From Apodospora peruviana (Eukaryota; Ascomycota; Sordariomycetes; Sordariales; Lasiosphaeriaceae), in NCBI GenBank assembly GCA_033439685.1, contig JAUEDM010000007.1, positions 1,364,001-1,428,000 of the forward strand: DNA of 64,000 nt. The letters are read 5' to 3'. A program made the position numbers and the translations under genes. Below are positions 34,024 through 44,770 of this stretch, piece by piece (position 1 is the stretch's first letter; each line of letters opens with the position of its first letter). The notes beneath the pieces are model-generated. The model was not told where the DNA came from. It was given only the letters and a program-made list of their open reading frames with translations, and did no database searches.

Positions 34024-35126
34024 AATACTTCAAAATAAAATATTCTATTTGACTTTTATTAGTGTTAGTCGATGACGTATTGTATATTGTTTGCGGGGTT
34101 GTACTGCCGATTTATGGATAGCAGGGTTATAATTTTGGTGGAGCTGTAGGCGCTTAATTCTGCTATTTATGTATATAAATAATACTCTACGTACATATCT
34201 ATATTTGATATTAACCAACTATTTTGTATATAACCATTATAAGTAATAGCAAAAGACGTTGAATGTTGAAATCGATACGCCTATTAAAGTACCTCTTTTG
34301 GAAAGGCAAAAATCACTAGATAATAAAGACGAAGATATAGCAGTTATGGGGTTAGGGTAATGAAGGATACTTAGGTTAAGGGGGTGATGTTAATATTTAG
34401 GAAGCATGTTTCTTATCTAATAATTAGAATAGTAGTAGCGATATTAATTAAACGATTGTTGTTATAGATATCTACGTTATTAAGAAGATTACTTAGATTG
34501 CGTTTCTTATCTTAACTAAATACGCATATTTCAAATCTATCAATAGTTATGATAAGCTATTTGAAGATAAGGCAGGCGCGCTTGAATATAAAATAAATGC
34601 GGTAGGCTATTACAAGGAGGACGGACTTTACTATAGGCGGCTGCAATTAAGCTGTTTAACTATAAGGCGGGCGCGTTTAAAACTAAGAAATACAGAAGGC
34701 TATTATAAGGGGGATAGACTTTAGTATAAATCTATTATTGGGCACCATAAGCTTTTCGAAAATATGAGCAGGCCACTAAATTATATATAGGCTACGCCGA
34801 TAGATATTAAACTAGTAGATTCGTTAATAAGTAGCTATGGAAATAAGTACTATATAAAGATATGATGGTAATACCTGGGCGTGACGGGAAGCCATATGAT
34901 GTGACATATTATAAGTGAAGGTAGATTGTATGATGTTTGTATAATAGTTATAAACTATTAGTATTAGTGTAAAACGTGGTACCCGCCCCTCCCCCCCCCT
35001 TCCCCTTTCCACACGGATATTTGTTACGATTCTTTCTCTTAATACTCTTTTTTCTTTTTCCCCTTGACTAGGTACCTACTATAGATGGTGCTTAGGGACA
35101 CTGGTTAATTGCTATAGTATTCCCAC
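34024..35126. other. AT-rich stretch with a pyrimidine tract
   Basis: Degenerate sequence. Two related patches at about 34560-34640 and 34655-34720 share GGCAGGCGCG/AAGGCGGGCGCG and CTATTA(T/C)AAGG, so a roughly 95-100 bp imperfect duplication is present. A C-rich tract lies near 34984-35010. No gene. Confidence 0.5.
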
Positions 35127-35330
35127 ATGAATTGCCTGGTGTTGCGCACACAAACCTCCATTTCCTGTCCTGGTGTCGCGCACACAAACCTCCATTTCCT
35201 GCCCTGGTATCACACGCATAACCTCCATTTCCTTCCATTAACTTCCCTATATCTCCATCGCACCGCGTCCCATTGCGTTAATTGCCCTGGTATTGCGCGT
35301 ATTAGCGACCTCGTTCCCTTCCACTAATTT
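35127..35330. repeat. Minisatellite, about 35 bp period
   Basis: At least three clear units with CCTGGTGTYGCGCACACAAACC and CTCCATTTCCTG, decaying to the right with CCTGGTATTGCGC-like pieces as far as about 35480. Open frames across it are a by-product of the repeat. Confidence 0.75.
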
Positions 35331-35519
35331 CCTTATACTTTCGTATTTTAATTACTCTATATCGCTGTCGCAGCGCGTCAATTTCCCTGGTGTTGCGCGC
35401 ATCAAAACCTTACCTCAGCATCGCTGTCACGAATCATTATTGCCCTGGTATCAACTGCCTGAGTTGCATTAATTTCCTTAGGTGCACACGCGCTGTCAAT
35501 TATCAACAGATTTGTTACG

Positions 35520-35780
35520 ATAGTGCTGTTAATTAGTAATGGTTTTAGTGTTGGGTGGTGGTAAGTGTGCTGTTAATTAGTGATAGTTTCAGTGTTGGGT
35601 AGTGGTACGTGTGCTGATAATTAGCAATAGCTTTAGTGTTGGGTGGTACCGTAGGTACGCTGTCAATTAGTGATGGCTTTAAGTCTACATGATACGTGCA
35701 GTTTCAATTAGTTATTGGCTTCAATACTGGATAGTACGTACGCTATCAATTAAAAATGGGTTTAATGGGATGCACTTTCA
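35520..35780. repeat. Minisatellite, about 50-60 bp period
   Basis: Four to five units of the type GCTGTTAATTAGTGATAG followed by TTTAGTGTTGGGTGGTGGTA, with increasing divergence to the right. It has no relation to the 35 bp repeat just before it. Confidence 0.75.
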
Positions 35781-36419
35781 ATGGTGATAGCTCTAGTAAC
35801 CATCAGGGCTTACAGTGAGGAGCGCTGATGGTTATAGTACTTATGTCATGGGCTCTAAAAACTCCAGGGGCGACCTCCTGAAGGAAAATACTAAGTTACA
35901 GGGGCTTATTGTGTAACTAGGATAGTTGATCTGACTAGTGTAGTTGACCCACTATAACGGTGGCTGTAGTCTAGGCCTATTAGAATAGTTGCCCAGGGGA
36001 ATTTTCTCGCGGCGGTAGTTAGCTTCAATTAGTTAGACTAGACTAGTTAGTCAGCTTCGATTAATTAGCTAGTTTTTAACTAGGTAGACTGGTTTGGATT
36101 AGCTGGCTTTGATTAGTAAGATTTGATCCGATTATTAGTTTTAATTAATTAAAAGGTGGTCTTCAAGGAGTATGCTAAATATCTTACCACACTATACTGC
36201 ATTTAACCCCGAAGATTTCTTAAACCAACAGCCGCTAAAAACACCATTTTACACTGTAAAACCCCGCATTCTAAGGCTAGCCACCCACCTCTGCTATAAA
36301 TCTGATAAGTAACGCGTATTGCATCGCCTCGTTAATTAAGTTAATTACCGAAAGCACTCAAATATTTTAATTATAGCTAATTCGTTCAACTAATTACAGC
36401 CAGTCAGTTTAGTTAATTA
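35781..36419. other. AT-rich stretch with composite-element traces
   Basis: 35795-35990 resembles the right-hand module of the composite element C1 (compare 38640-38930), including GACCTCCTGAAG and TAGTTGA...GACC...TATAACGG. 36000-36120 has a trace of the GGCTTTGATT minisatellite. No gene. Confidence 0.5.
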
Positions 36420-36629
36420 TGTTACGGCCTGGCTCTCGTAGACGGCGGAACTCATCTATTGGGTGCTATCGACAAAGATTCTATTCCAAGGAGAGAAGAG
36501 AGAGGAATATAGAAAAAACGCGGTCGCTGCAATTGACCAAATGCTGGTGAGAAGCGTTGGCTCCACCGGAGTTTACCCGGCTTTACGAACGCCTGGATGA
36601 CACCGGTGTTGCTTGGTCTGGCCCTCACA
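36420..36629. mobile_element. Small TG...CA element, family S3
   Basis: 210 bp GC-balanced unit from TGTTACGGCC to GGCCCTCACA, with imperfect inverted ends and TG...CA termini. It is flanked by a perfect 5 bp direct repeat, aatta (36415-36419 and 36630-36634). It has no coding capacity. The structure is that of a very short solo LTR; no second copy was seen in the window. Confidence 0.75.
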
Positions 36630-37868
36630 AATTATAGCTAATTTGATTAACTAACTATATATAGTTAATTCGGCGCCAGAATGTAATACAGTCGCGCCGT
36701 TTCTACCACTACACTGTATATTAACAATCTAAAGTAATTTAGCTCGCAGTAACTTACTTGAAATGGTAGGCGGTCTGGGAATGCGGAATTTACAGTGTAG
36801 AAAGGACGTGCGGCGAGGTGGGCGACCATGTGGGGAAAGTGACAGATGTATCATTTTTAGGGGTATGTATAGGGACACAGTCTAAAAAGACGTTCTGCAT
36901 AGTCTAAAAAAACCACCGTTTAATTAATTAATTTTAACTAGTTAGATTCGAGCAAACAACTAGTTACTACTAGATAGACTAGCTTAAAGTAATTAATTTT
37001 TTATTAGCTAAACCAACTTCAAATAATGCGGTTTAACTAGCTGAACTATTTTAATTTAATTAGCTTCGATTAGCTAGACTAATTAATTTAAGTTGCTTCC
37101 CAACCGACTAGCGTCAACTAGTCATGTTTATTAGCTAAACTGGCTTTAATTAGCTTAATTAGTTTAAACTAGCTTTTAGCTTGTTGATTAATTTTAACTT
37201 ATTAAATTAACTATAAGTAGTTTGTTAACATTATAACTTATTAATTAACCGAATAGGGCAAGAGCGTTGCGTTTGCGTAGCGCTGGTTAGCCCGTTTATG
37301 GTAGGAGCGTTATATGGCTTGAAGTGGTAGGAGCGTTATAAGGGTTACCAATAGTTATTGAAAGCTTTAAGTTTTTATTGTATAGTTAGAGTAGTGTCAC
37401 ATGTGACGTGCAGAGTAAGCAAGTCATTCGCTCCTCTTTTGAGGATGTCTAGCATAGTGGTAGTGGTCTGTGCCGTGACAAGTAGTGATCTCGTTAGGAT
37501 AGTTTAACTGCTATATTAGGTGCTGCATACACTGTAGGGCTGTTATAATAGTTACGTTAGGGCATTTCCCGCTACGGTACTTAGTACTATCGTTATTTGT
37601 TATATATAGTATTTTTGCTATTTATAGTATTATCGCCGCAATAAGAGGGGTAATGTTAAATATATATAAATACGTATTAAAGTAAGTATTAAAATCTAAA
37701 TTAAACACGCGTTACCTTACTAATAATAAATATAGCTTTACGGGCTATATATAAAGTACGTATTATAAATAAAATAACATATTATAGTTTAAATAATAAA
37801 GTTAAACCAAAATTTTCTCATTTAAAAATACTAATTAAAAATAAACTGTTAAATTCTTAAACATTAAT
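36630..37868. other. AT-rich stretch with repeat traces
   Basis: 36920-37250 carries degenerate CTAGCTT/AATTAATT minisatellite sequence, and 37260-37590 resembles the right module of composite element C1. 37600-37860 is plain AT-rich sequence. No gene. Confidence 0.5.
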
Positions 37869-38931
37869 TACCGGAGCGGGACCCCTAGGGGGCAACTAGC
37901 CTAATGAGGCCTCACTAGAATAGTTAACTCCCTAAAGGCCACTAAACGACGTGCCTTGTAGTTCTATATCAAGCTTATACCTGCTATTGGAACCACTGTC
38001 ACTCACATAAACGCTATATTAGCTACAAACCCACTATGTCAACTATGCTTTGTACGTACTAATACCACGCGCACACCACTGTCCCGCACCTACCGCCTCA
38101 TTTTCCCGCCCTGTACTTACCGCTTAATATTCGATTAACCGATCATTCGGTTATTAACTAGCCGACCATGAAATTACTCGGCGACCTTCGATGAATTGGC
38201 GGACTGTTCAGTGGCTAATTATGAGAGTGGCGACGGCTGATTGGCGTTTGGCTGTGTTAGTTGTAGTTGCGTTTTGGCTGGATCAGCTGATTTACTGGCC
38301 TGACGACAGTCCGATTGTAGATTGACTGGCCGACCGCTGATTGTAGTGTGTCTATGTTGGTTATAGTTGTTGATTACCTTGCTAGGTTGGTTTACTGGCT
38401 TGACAACCAGCTTTATGGTTGGCTGGCTTTGACTGGCTGGCTCTGATTGGCTGGACTGGCTTCGATTAATTGCCTTCGACTGGGTAGACTGGCTCTGACT
38501 GGCTGACATGGTTTCAATAGGCTGGCTTTGACTGGCTGGCTTGACTGGCTCTGACTAACTGGACTGGCTTCGGTTGATTGGCTTTGGCTGGCTGGCTTGA
38601 CTGGCTGTTCTGGCTTGTCAATAAATTAGCTTGTCAATTGACTTTGACTTTGTTGAATTGACTGTAGGTAGCTCCTTGACATCATGATTTGTCATTGACT
38701 GGAAAGGATAGGAGCGTTGTGGCCGGGTGGCGCCGGACGGCTGGTTATGATAAGAGCCTTGTGCTTCTTGATGATAGCTGCTGAAAGCTTTAAGAAGACC
38801 TCCTGAAGCATTATAGGGCATTATTGTATGGCTAACGTAGTTGATTTCACTAAGATAGTTTGACCGTTATAATAGACCCTATACTGTAAGGCTGCTATAG
38901 TAGTTGCATCAGGACATTTCCTGCTACGGCA
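37869..38931 (+). mobile_element. Composite inverted-end element C1, copy 1
   Basis: About 1.06 kb. The left end TACCGGAGCGGGACC...GCAACTAG and the right end (reverse complement TGCCGTAGCAGGAA...GCAACTAC) are imperfect inverted repeats of about 30 bp. Between them: a left module, a CCCGCACCTACCGCC block, a minisatellite core (38160-38640, GGCTTTGACTGGCTGGCTTGACT type) and a right module (38640-38930). No transposase, so it would be non-autonomous. Related copies: 56052-57952 in reverse, and partial ones near 35.8, 37.3, 39.4-39.6, 41.5-42.9 and 55.5-56.0 kb. Confidence 0.6.
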
Positions 38932-39720
38932 AGTAATATAATATAGACTATAGGTATAATGTATAATATCAAAACAAGCGTTAGAACGTGCTCAGAAGTC
39001 ATAAATATTCCGAAACTCTTATATATATACATAAAGTGTACTAGATAAAGTATACTTAAAATTATATATATGTTACAAGGAGAATAATACACTGGAAACG
39101 AATAATGGACTAAAAACAATAATAAGTTAGAAAGGAGTAATAATACGTTAAGTTTATAGTAATACTTCAGTATGTAGAGATTATGTTTAACAGTGTATAC
39201 TATGTTGGATAAATTAAATATGACGGTTAAAAAATAAAAGTTAATAAAACAGAGAGCAAGCAAAGGTAAAACACTACAGAGAAAAAAGACTTAAATATAA
39301 ATATATAAATAAAAATAAAGATTGAGGTAGTTATAGGCAGCCCTTTTCTAAGCAGCTTCTTTTTTAAACAACTGCTTTGAAATGTCATCTTCTACGCTAC
39401 TTAATAATACCATAGCGGGAACTCCCTAACGTAACTACTATAGCAGCGCTACACTACAGCACTTATTATAACGGTCAAACTATCCTAGCGCAATGAACTA
39501 CTCTAGCCACACAACAAGGCCCTGAAACTTTCAGCGCCCCCCCGCTAAAGCCTTCAGTAGCTATCATCAAGCCGCGAAGCACTCTTACCGTAACGGGTGC
39601 CACGCAACTGCAACACTCCTAGGAACCCTGTCTAATTAGTTAATGAGTTATAAGATTAACGAGCTACCTACAGTTAATTTAATATGTTAAAGTTGATTAA
39701 CAAGCTTGTTTATTAACAAA
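38932..39720. other. AT-rich stretch with a reversed C1 module
   Basis: 38932-39300 is very AT-rich. A 122-codon open frame here on the minus strand is a hydrophobic composition artefact. 39400-39620 matches the C1 right module in reverse (CTAACGTAACTACTATAGCAG...). No gene. Confidence 0.5.
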
Positions 39721-40211
39721 TATAACAATCTATATATAGGTATCCTTAGCAACATAAGGACATAAGAGTATCTGTTGTTCTACGGAGCTATAAAGGGTTA
39801 AGGTCTTAGGTAGGAGGTAATCATAAAGAGTATCGATTTTAAAAACCACATGAGACGCGCAATTAATATATCAACTATTATTTGTGACAATGTACGCACA
39901 GACCACTAAACAAATGGCTGCATCATCCTCTGATTGGCCGTTGTGGTCCAACAGGCCTGGCAGGTGAAGAATCCTGGCATTATGGCCCGTGCACCTACAC
40001 CACTTCTTTCGATCGAGCGCACTGCAAAATTTGTTCTTTCTTCTTTTCTTCTTTGTCTTACTATTTCGTAGCATACTACAGATTACAGGAGCTTTTGACC
40101 CTACTACTTATGTAGCAAGTGACATTATTAAAGTACTTAGATTAATTACTACCTTAATAGATCCATCAGTCAAAGTACCAAACTTTCATAATTAAATAAA
40201 GCACTATAATT
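39721..40211 (+). mobile_element. LTR fragment, family L3, with two nested insertions
   Basis: A degenerate L3 copy in the same orientation as 27516. Sequence matching L3 runs 39721-39882, is interrupted by the S2 element at 39883-40124, resumes at 40125-40211, and is interrupted again by the S1 element at 40212-40338. A few further bases after 40338 may also belong to it. It is strongly C-to-T changed, for example GACAACACAAGG appears as AGCAACATAAGG. Confidence 0.65.
39883..40124 (+). mobile_element. Small TG...CA element, family S2, copy 1
   Basis: 242 bp from TGTGACAATGTACGC to AGCAAGTGACA, flanked by a perfect 5 bp duplication ttatt (39878-39882 and 40125-40129). Inserted in an L3 LTR. 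Aligns with 42236-42434 and 56679-56881, which lack an internal segment of about 40 bp containing CATCCTCTGATTGGCC. No coding capacity. Confidence 0.8.
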
Positions 40212-40338
40212 TGTGACGGCGTCGAACAATGACCCACACCACTGAGCTAACCTTCCCATTACAAACGGATGTCGAATTCCAAGCTGACAATGCTTAGAAT
40301 ACTGTGGATTACATACTGCAAAGCGCCACGCCATAACA
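40212..40338 (-). mobile_element. Small TG...CA element, family S1, copy 2
   Basis: 127 bp from TGTGACGGCGTCG to CCACGCCATAACA, with imperfect inverted ends and a perfect 5 bp duplication taatt (40207-40211 and 40339-40343). On the minus strand it contains GGTTAGCTCAGTGGT, which matches a tRNA A box, followed 10 bases later by GTTCGACGCC, which resembles a B box. The A-B spacing is far shorter than in a tRNA. Confidence 0.8.
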
Positions 40339-40694
40339 TAATTGATAACAGGCAAGCAACCCTTTTAAACGAATTATTAGGTCCCTTAGGGTTAATCTAT
40401 AGCCCTTAGGATTTAGGCGTTAGGTTATTTAGATTAGCTAGGTAATTATCAATATAAGCTTAGTTACTAATAAACTAATTTAGGTTTTTAATACAATACC
40501 ATTTTGTAAAAGACTTTCTTCGAGATTTAATTATTTATATGAGTTTTGGTAGTTAATGCCGCTCTTCCCTCCCTACTAACTTCTTTAACTTTTTAATATT
40601 CTTTTCCTCCTTTATTACGTAGATAAGAATATTTACTAACTATATATTAAAGTTATTATAACTAGCTTAAAAGCACTTAGATAAATAAGATTTC

Positions 40695-40857
40695 TGAGAC
40701 GGTCGGTGCAATTAAGCCTTGATTGAACTAATTGCAACCATTGACGGTATATATGCCATTAGAATTCAGAAGGTTAGTACCTTTGGTATTCTGGCATCCT
40801 TATGCAATTGGGGGGGGGGGGGTGTAATGGTTTGGATCATTGCACTGGCTCGTCACA
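40695..40857 (-). mobile_element. Small element with TGTGACG ends, family S4, copy 1
   Basis: 163 bp, from TGAGACGGTCGG to GGCTCGTCACA, matching 59220-59382 in the opposite orientation. It contains a run of 14 G near 40810. No target duplication could be recognised (atttc versus ctagc). Confidence 0.6.
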
Positions 40858-40987
40858 CTAGCTATATTACGATAGTTTACATTTAACTAGTATTACTATT
40901 CAACAAGGGTTTTAAATTAAGCGCTTCAATAAGCTAAGTAACTTAATTTACTACTTAATTAAACTAATTAAAACTTATAATAGTAAC

Positions 40988-41100
40988 TGTAATGGGCTAG
41001 GGTAATAAATTGCAACTAGCTAGGCCTTTGCTACAAAGACGCAAAACATCAGGAGAGAAAAGAAAGAGAAATTGGGCAGCTCCTTTGAGAGCTGCATCTA
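40988..41100 (-). mobile_element. LTR fragment, family L1
   Basis: Starts TGTAATGGGC and continues TTGCAACTAGCTAGGCC...AAGACGCAAAACATCAGG, matching the first 80-110 bp of the L1 LTR at 48579. It is truncated after that. Confidence 0.55.
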
Positions 41101-41195
41101 AATGTACATGACTGCGGTAGGGCACCTAGGCTAGTTGTTATCTACATTTTCCTACTACGGTAGCTTAATTACAAACTTGTAATATAATACTAAAG

Positions 41196-41335
41196 TGTAA
41201 CAACCTGTGTATGGGTGTCATTGACAACACAAGGACCACAAGAGTGTTTGTTGCTCCATAGAGTCACAAAGGAGTTAAGATCTTAGGTCAGGGGTAATCA
41301 CAAAGAGTATCGGTTCCAAAAAAGTACAAGGTACA
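41196..41335 (+). mobile_element. LTR fragment, family L3
   Basis: About 140 bp from TGTAACAACCTGTGTATGG to GAGTATCGGTTCCAAA, matching the first part of the L3 LTR at 27516. The remainder is absent. Confidence 0.65.
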
Positions 41336-41599
41336 GGAGAGTTTGGCTACCCACTGAACTAGCCTAAGAAAATTAACTAGGCTAGGGAGCTCAGGGAATT
41401 ATTTAATTGGTCAGATCGGCACATACTCTAGAACATTAATTATAGTGGTTAAGCCTCTCTAACCTCAAATACGCTGACCGCTAAGAGCAACCGATCATAA
41501 CCAACCATAACCAACAGTAGCCACGTAACCACAATATTCCTACCCTAACTGGGCCGACTAGCGCCGAACAACCATAAAGCTCTTACCCCCTTCAGTCAA

Positions 41600-42180
41600 T
41601 TAAATCACAGTTAAAAAAGTCGGTCAATCCATAGTTAGAAGCTAATCAATCCACAAGTCAAAAGCCAGTCAAAAAAAGCCAGTCAAGGAAACCAGTCAAT
41701 TAAAGCCAGTTAATTGAAACTATTCTACTTAGTCAAAGCCAGTTGATCGAAGCCAGTCCAGCCACTTAAAGCCAGCTAATCGAAGCTAGTTAAGCCAGCC
41801 AGTTAAAGCCATTCAAGACAGTTAAAGTCAGACAGTCAAAGCTAGCCAGTCGAAGCAAATATCACTAGTCAAAGTCAGCCAGCTAGTCAGCCAGTATAAT
41901 TAGTTGACCAGTTGAACTAGTCAGAGTCAGGTAGCTAATCGAACTAGTTGGAGTTAGCCAGCCAGTTAGCTAGTCTAGCTAAGTAAAGCCAGTCAATTAT
42001 TGAAGCTAGCTAATTAGAGCCAGCTAGTCGGAACTAGCTAGTTAAAGCTAACTAGTCAATTGAACTAATTAAGTTAATCAAAGCCAATTCAACCAATTAA
42101 AACAAGCTAGTTAAAGCCAGTCAATTAATTAATTATTCGACAAGGTAATTAAGAAACCAGTCCAGTAAGCCGGCCTGTCT
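41600..42180. repeat. Minisatellite, reverse orientation (AAAGCCAGTCAATT motif)
   Basis: About 0.58 kb of AGCCAGTCAATTAAAGCCAG-like units, the reverse complement of the arrays at 29.5 and 38.2 kb. It is the core of a reversed, damaged C1 composite element that extends to about 42.9 kb. Confidence 0.75.
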
Positions 42181-42235
42181 AGCCTAGCCAATCAAAACAA
42201 ACAATTAACACAGCCAAATACCAATCAGCATTCAG

Positions 42236-42434
42236 TTTGACAATGTACGCAGGCCTGACGGGTTAAGGAGGGGTGTAGTCACGTAACCTGTAAGTGGCTC
42301 GTGCACCTATACCACTTCTTTTGCTCAAGGGTATTGTAATTTGTTCTTTCTTCCTTTTTTCTTTGTCTTGCTATTTTCATAGCATACTATAAATTATAGG
42401 AGCTTGACCCTACTTTCTTAGTGGGCACGTGACA
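42236..42434 (+). mobile_element. Small TG...CA element, family S2, copy 2
   Basis: 199 bp, from a mutated TTTGACAATGTACGC (TG changed to TT) to GGGCACGTGACA. Flanks are ttcag and ctcag, a 5 bp duplication with one C/T difference as RIP would give. Inserted in a C1-type repeat. It lacks the 40 bp internal segment present at 39883. Confidence 0.75.
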
Positions 42435-42998
42435 CTCAGCATCTCTCTAGTTGGCTAATCAACAATCGGCCATTAATTTAACAGTTACCACTTAATTAAC
42501 GGTTGGCCATTCAATCAACCGTCATCCACCTAATCGGCAATTTGCCACTCAATCAACAGTTAGTAAGCCAGTATATATAAATAAAGACAGGTGGGGTATG
42601 GTTGGTGGGGTAGACGCAAATACAAGGCGGTAAAGTATTGGCTAGTAAGTGCAGACTAGTTAGTAAGTACAGACTGCTAAGTGCAGGCATATGGGTACGC
42701 CCTGAGTTGGCCTATAGGTTCAGGGCAATACCCGGTACAGAAAAAGAAGCGTTCTGCAATTACAGGGCCTTACAGTGGGTAAACTAGGCTAGGGGGGTTG
42801 ACTAGCCTCGGGAAGCCAACTTGCTGCCTAGGGAGCTTAACTAGGATAATTTCTGAGAGTAGTCTAACTACCCCTCTCTAAGCTAGTTGCCTCCTCAGAT
42901 CTCCCGGCCTTGGTACTCTAAGCATTTTACGGTATTAACTTTCAACTCCCTTAAAAGCGTATACTATAGGCTTTTGGGAAACGTTTCTAACTAGTCTT
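42435..42998. other. AT-rich stretch with C1-type sequence
   Basis: Contains GTAAGTGCAGACTAG repeats near 42640-42690 and a module at 42780-42910 (AACTAGGATAATTTCTGAG...) shared with 58200-58300. No gene. Confidence 0.5.
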
Positions 42999-43331
42999 TG
43001 TAGCGGGCTGAGCTCTGGTGCAGCCTCAGCGACCCTCGGCCGTACCGCCGAGCCTACGGAAGCGGAGCGGAGCCCCACCGACGACCCCGACCCCTAAACG
43101 AAGCCATTCCCAGAAATGCCGACACACACACACGGACCACAACACTAAACCACAACGGGGCTCGCAACGGCTATGGAATCTTCTGTTTCCCTCTGATCGG
43201 AGCAACGCAGTCACGTACTTATCCAGAGGCCCTCTAACGAGGCCTCTCTTCTTTTTCTTCCTTTTCCCCCATGTTCTGCGTCTTCGTGGAGTAGGCTTAA
43301 CTAGTTGCAATACACTACCTTGCCTGTTACA
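42999..43331 (+). mobile_element. Solo LTR, family L1, copy 1
   Basis: 333 bp GC-rich unit from TGTAGCGGGC to GCCTGTTACA, flanked by a perfect 5 bp duplication gtctt (42994-42998 and 43332-43336). It aligns in reverse with 48579-48888. The open frames on both strands come from its GC-rich composition. No internal region is next to it, so it is a solo LTR. Confidence 0.88.
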
Positions 43332-44349
43332 GTCTTAGCTTATAAAATTTTTAAATTTTTTTTGTATTATAATATGCCTTAATTATGAAAACAAGGGATC
43401 ATGGATAACTAATCTACGTACTTTTAAATAAAGATATAATTAGTAGAAGGAAAAGAGGAGGTATTTTAGAACTATAAGGGAAGGTTTATTAAGATTGTAA
43501 GAAATCTGCACTATCAATCTCTCGGACTACTAGATACCCATCCTACTATCATTTTTATATAATAAAAGTTACCTTGTATTCCTTCAGTTAACCACCCTAT
43601 AACGCCATAATTTGGATGCGTGCCCCGTAGAAAGCATTGGACCAAAGAAAATTCACCTCCGTGTTTAGTAACTATACTCCAATACAGTATAGCTCCTTTT
43701 TTTCACCACTTTCCAAATGCGGTAATTCCACCACTAAAATACTAGCTGCAGCCACAGGCTGCACCAAAAAGCTTTATTCTTCAACCTCCTTTCAATAACG
43801 TGCATTGTACTGCATTCGAAACCCAATCTGAGCGTCGGAATTGCCTCAATCAGAGCATTCGAACAGTATATTTTCTTTTACATATAATGGCTTGAAAGAT
43901 CTGGAATTTTGCTAACTAAAATCCTAGGGTTCATTTTACTACCCCGCCACCACCGCTTACTACTAGTAATTGCTTCATTTTTAACAACTACTTTAACAGT
44001 CTAAGTATTGGAATCGCCTTATTAAGATCATTCTAGTAGTATGTTTCTTTTCTATTTTAACGAGGTGGAAAATATATAAATATATTAATGAAAGACCAGG
44101 TTTCACCTTATCCTTAACACCACCTTTAACCACCACCACTTATAATCAATGCTATAAATAAATCCATTAATAGTATACTGTCAACTAGTCTGGCCGACCG
44201 CATAGCCGGTACGTTTCCGTCGTTAAAGGTTAAAGCAACTTAATTTTATTGTTAGAATTCATTTTGCACTATTTGCGCTCGCAAATTACACTAGGCTTTT
44301 CCTGCTTTAGTAGAAGTGGTGGTAGATAGGTACCTTCTTAATATATATT
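43332..44349. other. AT-rich stretch, nothing recognised
   Basis: Degenerate sequence with stops in all frames. No repeat shared with the rest of the window was recognised. Confidence 0.45.
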
Positions 44350-44730
44350 TTTATCTTTTAACTGAACTACTTATTAAATGTATTTAACAAGTTTTGGTGA
44401 CATATCATTAGAATTTCTACTAGTCGAGGTACTTTTATTAGCAAGTTTAGTTTTTTCAAGGTTTTTCCTAAACTTCGGTATTTTGCGTTTTTGAGACGAG
44501 AACTTTAAGTCCTTCCAAAGGAGCTTAATAGCGCTTAGATTAGGGGAACTTTCAGGCTAAAACAAGACTATAAACCTAGCCTCTTCTTAGAACGACTAGT
44601 ATTACTTACTAACGTAGTTGGAAGCGTTATCTTCCTAGCGACATAAAAACTACCGCACTTCTTTCTAAACTCGAATTAAAAGGTTAAGAATCTCGGCTTT
44701 AATACCGGTTTATGGTACTATATCTAGTTA
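44350..44730 (-). pseudogene. Ghost of a Tc1/mariner-type (DDE_3) transposase
   Basis: On the minus strand, translated across stop codons, the region reads EDNASNYVS and later PESSPDLSAIKLLWKDLK. These resemble the second catalytic block and the (Y/E)SPDLNPIE-(N/L)LW block of Tc1-type transposases. Every few codons carries a stop, mostly of the type C-to-T change would create. Only this C-terminal part is recognisable; element ends were not found. Confidence 0.5.
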
Positions 44731-44770
44731 ATACACGCTTTTCCATCCTTAACTTACTTACTAGAAAGCT

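Noticed and set aside
38895..39263. 122-codon hydrophobic minus-strand frame that looks like a membrane protein
   Set aside because: Extreme AT composition produces Leu/Ile/Tyr-rich translations by chance; no conserved feature.
40212..40338. Possible tRNA gene from the GGTTAGCTCAGTGGT motif
   Set aside because: A and B box-like elements are only about 10 bases apart and no cloverleaf can form; kept only as a feature of the S1 element.
43018..43338. 106-codon open frame with a similar frame at 48621-48869
   Set aside because: The similarity reflects the shared L1 LTR DNA, which has exact TG...CA ends and target duplications; it is not a protein family.
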